Below are positions 14,262-24,200 of a stretch of DNA of 64,000 bases, piece by piece. Positions within the stretch are counted from its first letter, which is position 1, and every line of letters begins with the position of its first letter. The notes beneath the pieces are model-generated. The model was given only the letters and a program-made list of their open reading frames with translations. It had not been told where the DNA came from and did not search any database. Made by a program: the position numbers and the translations under genes. Source of the DNA: Physcia stellaris (lineage: Eukaryota > Ascomycota > Lecanoromycetes > Caliciales > Physciaceae); NCBI GenBank assembly GCA_018902385.1, contig JABSSW010000063.1, positions 62,001 through 126,000 on the forward strand, read 5' to 3'.

Positions 14262-17200
14262 ATGCCTTCCTCCCCGCGCAACAACAGCCGGTCCAGCGAA
14301 ATCCAACGAGCCTTCGCATCCACCGAGCAGAAACACAAAACCATATCCGAGCTTTTCGCAACCTCGAAAAGCGTTTCTGTTGCACGACCTAACGTTTTAG
14401 ACTTGCAAGATCCCTCGCCTCGTAAGCGCATTAAATATACACATCCAGGTCCTTCAACCAACGATTACCTTTGTCCAACAGCAGCAATGGATAGTTCGCC
14501 ATCTACTTCATCTATCCGATCAACCGGCAACAATGCGGCTGAGGCTATCGATCTGACAGGCTCACCCGGTCCTGCTCTTTCAAAATCTTCTCCTTCACGA
14601 AAACGACTCAGCGGTTCAGTTAGACCTACTTCGTTCGCACCCATGGGTGGCCCGAAGAAACTCATTGTCAGGAATTTGAGGACGGCCCCCAAAACTGACC
14701 TCAATCAATATTACAACCACGTTACAGATCAGCTCGAAACCGCCTTGTCAGCAATATTCAATAATTCGAAGCTACCATGCTCACTTGAAGAACTTTACAA
14801 GGGTGTGGAATCGCTGTGCAAGCAGAATCGTGCTCCCGCCATACATAAAATGCTTCAAGAAAAATGTAGGAAACATGTTTCGGTACAGATGTTGGAGGCG
14901 CTCTTACAACATTCTGCTACCGCTACACCCACCAATGTACTTGAATTGGTTGTAAAAGAATGGTCGATGTGGAGAATGCAGCTGGTAAGTAGCAGTTCGA
15001 TAATTTATAAAGACTTTACTCAATCTGCCTTAGACTACCATTCGTTCCATCTTCTACTATCTAGATCGATCGTATCTGCTTCAAAGGTCTACCCTAGAGT
15101 CAATCGAGGAGATGGGTATCAAAAGCTTTCGCAACTATATTTATGTCAATGGATCGCTGAAGGAAAAGATCTTACAAGGCACATACGACCTGTTGGCGGC
15201 TGACCGTCAGGGAGAGCTTGAAGCTGAGTCAAAGGCACTCCTCGTGGAATCTGTGAAGCTGTTACATGCACTTGGCGTCTACACGAAAGACTTCGGACCC
15301 AAAGTCATCGGAGACTCGGAGAAATATTTGCTGTCCTGGGCCAGTGAAAAGAGCTCATCTTTAAGTTTGCCATGTTACATCTCCGAATGCCACAAACTTG
15401 TTGAGAACGAGACAAAACGCTGTGATAGATTTGGTCTGGACAGAACGACCAAGGATACCCTGGAAACCCATATAGAGGTAAGTGTTTCATTACATGATGT
15501 ATTCCATGTAGTAACGGCAAATTCGACGGGCCTTATCATGGTCTGGGTTTCTGCAACATCAGCTGCTTTTTCAAAAAGGGCAAAACACAGTTATGTCTTG
15601 TGATGTTTGGTATATCTATTCGCTTACGCGAGAGCATGCAGTACAATTTCTATATTGAGTCGTGATCACGGGGAGAATGTCTTAGCTGACTGTTGGTCGA
15701 TCAGGATATTGCGGTGGAACGCAAGCAAGATATATTATTAAAATCCGACAGCGTGTCAATACTCCTCAACGACCACAATCTTCTTGCTTTAGACCAATTA
15801 TATGCGCTATTGAGACGTCGCCGCTTGAGTGAGAACTTGAGACCGCCTTTTGAAACTTATATCTTAGGGAAAGGAGCTGATATTGTCTTTGATGAAGCAC
15901 GGGAACAAGAGATGGTTCCAAGGCTTTTGGACTTCAAGCGGGAGCTGGATGAAGTGTGGGCTAAATGCTTTCAAAAGCATCAGGGTCTCGGTCATACTCT
16001 GCGGGAATCATTCGAAACATTCATTAACAAGAGTAAGAGGAGTAATATGACATGGGGTACAGATAACCCAAAACCCGGTGAAATGATTGCGAAGTATGTA
16101 GACATGATCCTTAAAGGGGGCACGAAAGCCATCGCACCTACAGCAACGGACACTCCAGGACGGAGACCCAGTAAATTGGAAGATAACGAGGACGATTCGA
16201 GTATGGACGAAGAAACGGAGATCAGCAATCAATTAGACCAAGTGCTCGAACTTTTCCGCTTCGTACATGGCAAAGCGGTTTTTGAGGCATTCTACAAGCG
16301 CGATCTAGCTCGTCGGCTGCTCTTGGGCAGAAGTGCCAGTTCAGACGCTGAAAAAACGATGCTAACTCGACTTAAATCTGGTATGTTGATTTTCATTCCC
16401 CAAGCCACTTTCGCCTTCAGAATCCGAATACGATGGAATTCACCTCATTGTTTTGCCGAGTGGCCAAAGACTATAGATACTGACTGGAATGTAGAGTGCG
16501 GCGCTGGCTTTACCCATAACTTGGAGCAGATGTTCAAGGATATCGAGATGGCCAGAGAGGAAAACGTATCGTACCGATCAATGAGGGAAGAACGCCAGAT
16601 CAAATCACCTGTAGATCTCAATGTGAACATACTCTCAGCATCTGCTTGGCCCTCCTACCCAGATGTACGTATATTGTCAAGAACGTTCCTCGCCTTCGCC
16701 TAACGACGCAGCCTCTCGCTAGCACGAGAAGTGTATTGCTCTCTATTTTATGACGGCACGCTCACTATATTGCCTAGGTCGCGGTCGAGATCCCTCGAGT
16801 GATCCAGTCAGCAGCAGCTAGCTTCGAAGCGCACTACAAAAATAAGCACACCGGCCGCCGCCTAGCCTGGAAGCATGGGCTCGCTCACTGCCAACTCAAA
16901 GCTAATTTCCCAAAAGGCAACAAAGAGATAGTCGTCAGCGCATTCCAAGCTATCGTCCTCCTCCAGTTCAACGCTAAGGATTTAAATGAAGCCGTGCCCT
17001 ATCCCCAAATCCAAGCTGCCACCAATCTCGACGACACCGAACTGAAACGTACCATGCAATCACTTGCTTGTGCCAAATACCGCGTCCTCAGCAAGACACC
17101 AAAGGGGCGAGAGGTCAACAGCACGGATACCTTCAGCATCAACGCCAACTTCTCAGACCCCAAGTACCGCATCAAAATCAACCAGGTCCAAGCCAAGGAG

Positions 17201-17539
17201 ACCAAACAGGAGAACAAAGAGACACATGAGCGCGTAGCTGCCGATCGCAATTTCGAGACGCAGGCCGCGATTGTGAGGATCATGAAGAGCCGAAAGACGA
17301 TTACGCATGTGGAGTTGATCAGTGAGGTTATCGTTGCGACGAGGAGTAGGGGCGTGCTCGATCCGGCTGATATCAAAAAGAATATTGAGAAGTATGTTTC
17401 ACTTAGTAATGTCGATTTTCATTCCGTCGGACGAATCCTAGAAGCTGACCCTTTGCGCTTGTCCAGATTGATAGAGAAGGATTATATGGAGCGCGATGAG
17501 ACAGAAGATGGAAGGAATGCTTACAGCTATCTCGCCTAG
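14262..17539 (+). CDS. cul4: Cullin-4-type ubiquitin ligase scaffold
   Basis: This is the scaffold of a cullin-RING ubiquitin ligase. Exons are 14262-14984, 15034-15477, 15705-16380, 16495-16664, 16778-17391 and 17467-17539, giving 899 aa. A Ser/Pro-rich basic N-terminus of about 130 residues precedes KKLIVRNLRT and LEELYKGVESLCKQ, typical of Cul4. Cullin repeats follow (YYLDRSYLLQ), then the cullin homology domain (FEAFYKRDLARRLLLGRSAS; ECGAGFTHNLEQMFKDIE). The Nedd8 acceptor motif IVRIMKSRK places the modified lysine near residue 844, and the winged helix ends NAYSYLA. Start 14262 is the first ATG in frame. Cul4 normally recruits substrates through DDB1-like adaptors. Dcn1, which promotes cullin neddylation, is encoded about 4 kb away. 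The last intron is 75 nt, a multiple of three with no stop. Confidence 0.93.
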
Positions 17540-18401
17540 GCCTCCTCATGATAAGTATAGCATTGCAAGGTTAGGATCGTTGGAGTTTCATGTCAGAGTA
17601 ATGTCATAGCATAGACTCTTCCAAGCGTTAGATGACCATATGCAGAACAACCTCCTACTCACTCCCACCCTACGACACTTGTCTTTCACTTCGGCGTCAC
17701 CCATTCGATCTTAAGATCTATGATACCGCCAATCATACAGTGACATTCTCTAATCAGCAGAGTACCATTTTCCGTCGTTACTGTATAATCGTATTGTCAT
17801 GGCGTTAAGAGGAACCATTGATACATTAGGGGACCCTCGATTGGTCAATGGGCCCATCCATAACCTCAGCCCAACCGTCAAGCCGTCACATAGTGAGAAC
17901 GTCAAACGTTAACCCTTCACGTACACCAAGCTTCGGTCCGCTCGATTGCGTGTCATCTCGTCAACGGACTCACTCATCCCTTGGTGAAACGATACTAGAC
18001 CATTCAGCGAAAGCTTGGGCCATTGACGAGGGTTGAGCGAAGAATGGTTCAATGATCCTTAATCGTTAAAAAACTCTGTAGCATATAATATAGCATAGCT
18101 TCCCCATGATGTGACTTTGCAACTCAAGATGGTCGCTTTACTTATATCGTAGGGTACTCTACTTTTGGTGCTGCTTCACCGTAGCTGGATGGGTCTGAAA
18201 GGGTAAAGGCTTGCTCACTTCCGCAGAATATCAGGCATTACCTTAGGGTGACAGGTTGAAGTAACGAGCAAGATGTTTCAGACTACGCAGATTGTTCAAA
18301 GATCGTTTTCGCTTCTCCTTCGGCATACGCTACCAACATGCAGCTTCCGAGCCATGATAAGTCCTAGAAAGAGACATTGCCCAAATCATTGCAGGTAGGG
18401 T
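17540..18401. other. Intergenic between convergent cul4 and saf1-like genes
   Basis: These 862 bp lie between two 3' ends. Only short ORFs without recognisable products were seen (for example 17848-18036). The region likely holds both 3' untranslated regions and polyadenylation sites; I see no further gene. Confidence 0.5.
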
Positions 18402-20983
18402 TCAGGTCTCCGCCGCTTGCCATCCGAGATGTGGCAGCTCCTGGTCTTCCCACAAATACCTAACGCCACCACTTTCGTCTCTTTGCGAGGCAGGATGCCT
18501 TGTCCTGTCTGCCTCAGTGACTGCTGCTGCTCCATCCCGCGCCGTCAAGCCCAGGAACCACCGTACTAGCCAACAAAGCCATGCCCAAAGCCATGTCGGG
18601 CCGGCAGCAAGCCCCACTCTCGGGGCTGGCGGATCGTTGCTAGGAGCCGCCAGGACCGTATGGTGTTCTTTGGGCTGCTTTATATGCTTGCGCCTCACCC
18701 TTTCAGCCTTCGCTTCATCCACCAGGACTAGCGCGGCGCTGTGCCAGCCAGCGGCAGCGACCTTCAGCGCAAAGTACGCTGGCAATTCATGCTCACTTTC
18801 ACTGACACCTTCCTCCCAGCGACGACCTTGCTCCTCGAACCAGTCACCAGACTTGACGTACCACTCTCTTGGAGAAGGTCTTGGTATCCTGTCCCGAATT
18901 TGCCGGAATGAATCATGCAGCCACTGTCTCATTAATGGCTCGAACCACACTGTCCTACGCTGCTCCCCGCTTAGCACTAAATCTGGCTGATTATCGGCTT
19001 GCTGTACGCCACGAAGCCAAGAGGTAATGTGTGTAGCACCCAGGCCGAAAGCTCCGACGTTTCCAGGATCAATACCAAAGGATGAGATAGTGCCATTGGC
19101 GTGTAGAGCGTGGGTGTGGTAGTCTCCGAAAGCGAGGGAGATGACGGACTGATGCTGCAAAGAAGCGATCAGTTTTGGTCGAGAATGCACGTCTGACGGA
19201 AGGGTGTTGGCTATTGATGCGTTGATGAAGGCGTCTATGAGTGAGCGAGAAGCTGTCAGGACTTCCCCGGAGGATGTGAAGATTGCAAAAGAGCGGAAGG
19301 AACCCTGAAGATCTTGGATCTCGAAGGGCGATGAGAATTCAGTTGATTTGAACGTTGTAAGCTCTACGGGCCTGGCATCGGACTCTACTTCCGTGGATGT
19401 GGTCGTGCTGTAAGCAAACACTTTATTGAGCTCTGTGGTAAACACGATATATCCTTCAAGAACAATGTGTTGGGTTACTACACCAACTTCAGAGTCTAGG
19501 GAATCATGTGAAGTCCAGCGGCCACCTTTCCGAGATTGACCAGTGCCAGGTACGGTGGAAGAGTGAGTCAGCATGATATCCGCTCCGTCTCTGAGATCGT
19601 AGGGGCTCGGGTCCCAGAATATAATTCCAGTTCCTTCGACATAGACAGAACTTCGGTCCCAACCTATCACCGTTCTAGCAAAGCGGAAATGTTAACTTGA
19701 GGGATTGAGATACAGCTCACACACCTGCAACGACCCGGAGCACGTTTTTCTCTTTCAGACTCAGAAGCATGAATTCAACCTGCACTGCTTGCTTTTGGGC
19801 CCAGAACCAGATCTTGCCATCTGTATATAAGTCCAAGTCAGCATTGTCTAATCCACGATGCTGTGATCAAAATCGAAGATGAGTCGTATTAGCGGCTGAA
19901 CTCCCTTATTTCGAAGCTATGCGGACGCAGGAATTAAACGGCAAGAAAGCCCGAAATTACCTACCATCTGAAAGCCCTAATACGTGATTGCGCCCCGTAG
20001 AGTACTGCTTTATCGCTGTGCTAGGCTCATATCGGGAATTGTTGGTGGGAGGGAAACCGGGAGGAAAATCGAGGCGTTTCAGCCCAGTGTCATGAGCTTC
20101 GGCAGAGATATAGCCATTAAAGGTCCCAAGGAGGTAAATAACCCCAAGTGAGTTGAGTAGCGTGGTAGACCAACCACTACCGAATTAGCTTAGGTACCCC
20201 AGCTAAGATCTATTATAAACCCTTGAATTTGCGAAGGGACAGCAGTTGGATAAGTGTGACAGCAAGAAGACCTACCCACATTGCACATCAGCCACTATGC
20301 CGACTTCCTCCGTGGCAAAGCTTGGACGCATCGGATATCCTACATGTCCAAACAGCGAAGGTGTTTGCGGTTGCCTCAAGGGGCGTCGACGAAGGTCCCC
20401 TCGGGGCTGTATGTCTGTTGAGTCCATATCGTGAGTACCAATGCTACCTCGATCATTGTTCCCCCACGTGAAGATTTGTGTCTGCGTTAGCAGTCGATGG
20501 TACAGCCATTGCCAACGAGTTCCATCAGCTTGGAACAGCGGCTGACTTCGGACGCGGAAATGCGTCAACGTCAAGGTTCGCCAGAAGGTCGGGTCTTCTC
20601 GATAAACCAGCAGACTTTTCTATCGTATAATTTAGCGCAACTCTGGTCTTCAACCAGTCGACCCATAGCGAGGCCAGTGCTAGAGGAATAGGTTCTATAG
20701 GAGAAGGTCCTTGTTTGAATACCACCAAAAAACGGCACAGCTTTTTGCCCTTCAAGCTTTTGGTTACTCGCCGATCACTGCAATGAGACTATACGGTACT
20801 TTCGAGGAACATGAGATGGGAACCTACACTAGAGCAAGTGAAATTCAAGAAGTCGATCGCGGAAAGGTATGGAAAAATAGAAAAGAGGATATCCGTAGCT
20901 ATTAACTCCAATTAGCTTTGTTCGAGGCAGTCTGGCTTCGCAGTGGGAAGCATACGCAAGTCTTGAAAGGTCATAGTCGCCAT
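18402..20983 (-). CDS. saf1: SCF-associated factor 1-like F-box / RCC1-repeat protein
   Basis: This is a substrate adaptor of an SCF ubiquitin ligase. Exons are 20983-20956, 20898-20828, 20619-20276, 20176-19965, 19820-19721 and 19674-18402, giving 675 aa with every phase closing. The F-box starts at residue 9 (LPTDILFSIFPYL ... EDPTFWRTL) and is split over three exons. RCC1/beta-propeller-type blades follow (QIFTWGNNDRGSIG, GKIWFWAQKQ, ISLAFGDYHTHALHANG, VAAAGWHSAALVLV). The order F-box then RCC1-like repeats is the Saf1 architecture. An unusual tail after the last repeat carries a Trp-rich hydrophobic run at about residues 610-628. The gene lies between cul4 and dcn1, both cullin-pathway genes. 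The 208-nt intron 20620-20827 is longer than its neighbours. Confidence 0.87.
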
Positions 20984-21154
20984 AGTTACTTATGTGTTGC
21001 AGAGGAATAGTCTCCAGTCAAATACCTATTTTCCAAGTATGGCGAAGCTGCACATCAACCTTAAAACCGGAAAACGGTGATCAAGACGGGCCGGTTTCTC
21101 TAGGAGTAAAAGTACCGCTTTTGATACAGATAATACACAGCTAGTGCTCATGCA

Positions 21155-21203
21155 CCTAAGGTACCTTAAGGTATCAATTACCTTACCTGATACCTTAGGT
21201 ACG
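21155..21203. repeat. Palindrome-rich GGTACC element upstream of saf1
   Basis: Position 21155 onward carries a near-palindrome around ggtacc. Its right half (ttaaggtatc) is repeated inverted at 21189 (gataccttag) with a 13-nt loop. The element lies between the dcn1 stop and the saf1 start, within the presumed saf1 promoter. Similar ggtacc-centred words recur elsewhere in gaps of this window. Confidence 0.6.
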
Positions 21204-21240
21204 CTACCCACATCCATCATCGAGTCTACTCTCGAGGGCT

Positions 21241-24200
21241 TCAGGCCAGCCACTCTAGCATAGGAGTAATGCCATCCCTTCCCATGTCATCTAGTGCGTG
21301 CTCATTCTTCCATCTTCCCTTCTTGCTCACCCGTTTTTCTCTCACATATTCTACGAATTGGTCGATCACTCCAGGCCATGCTCCGTCTTCACTCCACCAG
21401 CCCATCGTCTCACCCCCAGGCTCCATGGTCTTGAGCACCAGTTTTCCGGTTTGCTCCCACATGTCCCTGCTCACCCCTTTTTTCCATCGAGTTTCGAGGT
21501 AATCGAGCCACCATTCGAGCCAAGGGGATGGCTGAGGTGTTGTTGACGTTGGCGGTGAGTGCCAGTTGACCGAAGGTGATTGGAGCAGAAGGCGCCAGTA
21601 TTCAATCGCAACATCGAGTGGGAGGGACTTTTGACCGGTAACCAGGGCAAGCTTGAATGTATGTTTGTAGATGCGGCGGAATAGATCCGGTTGCGGCAGC
21701 TCACGGCGAAGGTCTCGTATGACAGCCTTCTGTGCGTTGAGGTCGTTGGCCCTAATGGATAATGAGTAATCTCACCTGTTGCTCCACAACATCAGTTTCC
21801 ATACCGGCGTGTTTTCCAGCCATCAACAAAGCCACTTCGGGCCAGCTCGCCCATCGTTGGCGCTGAGAGCTCGGTTAAGACTGCAAGAAGGACAACCTCG
21901 TCGAGCTTGACACCTAGGTCGCCAAGATAGCGCATTGAGCCATCCACGCCGATGGTATCTGGATCAGGATCTGACTTGTCTAGAAAAATTCTGTTAGCCA
22001 TCCGGTGAAACTTGACACCACCAATGTCGCAGTACCTTTATACTTGTCAAACAATTTATTCAGGTTTGCAGTTGATCCAGATGAGCTTGGCGAAGCGGTA
22101 GGGTTTTGGAAATATCTATTGTTTAGGGCAGACTGGTTAGCTTTTGGACGTCGGCTTCTCATCATCTGCAAACCAACGAAAAACGATTGCCGGTTTTCTG
22201 CAGCGCTATAAGACATATCTCTAGGGATGCCAAGGAAAGGGGCCCCATCTATGTAAAACTTGGGCGTCGTGGGTTTTTTCGGCTGGGTAAGACGCAACCG
22301 TTGGGGCCTTTTCAATGGCTCATCGGCGCCTATGGGTTCAATGATCGGTTTGCTGCATTCCGGACAACTAAATAAACGTGTTACGTGTCTTGCATCACGT
22401 AGTAATTCTGGCTTTCCAAAGTACAGCTCGTAAAGATCCACCTGAATGCTTGAAGGCCTATGCGGGCAAGGAGTCGAATTTAGTGCACCATCAAAAGTTG
22501 GTGGACATTCTACTTTCGAGCCGTGATTTGCGGGCGAAGCCTGCGAACCCGGAGACAATAACATTGATTCCCGATTAACTATGCGAGAAACATCGGTATG
22601 GGAGCCCAAATGCCCCTCTTTCGCAAGTTCTGAGAGACAACGCTGGATCAGGGTAACGAGGCTGGAAACTTTTGCACTGCTCGGATCACGCTCGAGAAGA
22701 CCAAGCATGACAACCAGCTCTCTTTCCATAGGATTCTGAATTGGCCGAATCGAACCAGAATTTATACCTGCCGTCAAATCTGCTTTCAATAACAAGGCGA
22801 CATCCCGAATGGAGTTCTTGTAGCATTCGCTATTCCGTGGGAGGTTCGTCCTGAAGATGCCATCCTCTATGACGTTCAACTCAAGGACTTCCAAGATTGT
22901 GTCGAAGTTTGCCCGGAGCTTTGGTTTGTAATCTGACCGAGGTGCTGTGAATCCAGATATTTCGTTCTCGTCTAGCATAATTCCTTTACTGTCATTGATT
23001 TCTGTATGCTCATCTAAGACGTGTGCAACAGAGTCCCCAAACTCATGTTTAGAATTGTTCGTTCGAGAAGAGCTTGACTCGGAGTTTAGTACAAAGTCTG
23101 CGGAAGCGCAGTTTATTGAAGATCCTGCATTAAAAGTTCTCTTGACGAATGTATGTTGGGTGTCCCATTCTTCCGCAAATAGGTCGACGCTGCCAACGAG
23201 TGTGGGAGGTCGCATTCGGCGACCATCATGGATAGTTCCGGACGCTTTACGTTTCGTTGGTGAACTACACACACTGAAGCTTGACTTTCTAAGCTTCCTT
23301 GAAGTCGTTCTTTGTGGTGTATCGGATCTAATACGGCGGTAAACGTAATCGTTCGGTAGGCCAATGTCAAGTCCCAGCTTCCTAGCTTTTTGGGTGGGCA
23401 TTTTAAGACCCCAGAGGTCGGCGGAAAAGCCTTCTTCTGGTGAAATGCTTAGCACATCGTAGTCAGCGGCTTCTGGGTTTCCAGCTGTGCCACTAAAACT
23501 TTGCTCCCACGCAACTGCTGGCGATCCAATTGTTTGGGAACTCATGTCGTTGCAGAATGTAGTAACAGAGCTGTCGCCACGCGTGTGACTCCGCGCCAGG
23601 GTTTCTGAATCGAGGCTTGGTGAACGGTCTCTACTCATTCGTACCTCAGGCGGTAGCATATCAGAGCCAAGTCCTCTACTATCTTCCTGAGTTATATGGC
23701 CAGTCTCAGATGTCATCTTCGTATCATTACTTCTGTGAAGGCTCTTGTCCCAATCTTGCAATTTGCCAAGGATGAATGATACCTCATCTAGTGAGAAGTC
23801 TTCAAGACCATATTCCTCTCTGTATTCAGTGAGTGCTATCACAGGGTCCAACCCGCTGAGTATTCTTTCACCATATTGCTCGAAGAAGTGATTTGCGAGC
23901 GACTCCAACTCTTGGATCACATCTGCGCCAACTTTATGACTTGGACTTGAAGGCGGAGACTCTTCGGCAGCACGTTCGAATATAGCCTGTGCAGCTTGAG
24001 CTGGCTTGACTTCAACGCTGGAGATCATACATGAGAAGTACGGTCGATCTATAAGCATACCCTCCAGCCGCATGCTGACAAATGACACGGCCTCGGAAAG
24101 GTTTAGATTCCCGGATCGATAGGCTTTGATGAGATTGTCAATATCTTCAACGATCTCAGATTCAAGAGATGTTGGAGAATTCTGAGAGAAAGGGCCTTCC

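Noticed and set aside
15478-15704. Open frame inside the 227-nt cul4 intron
   Set aside because: Cullin sequence joins correctly without it (ETHIE to DIAVERKQ), so it is intronic read-through, although the intron is longer than most.
20620-20827. Possible extra coding exon inside the long saf1 intron
   Set aside because: The F-box runs correctly from FTCSS to KSLLVYREDPTFW without it, matching the normal F-box length.
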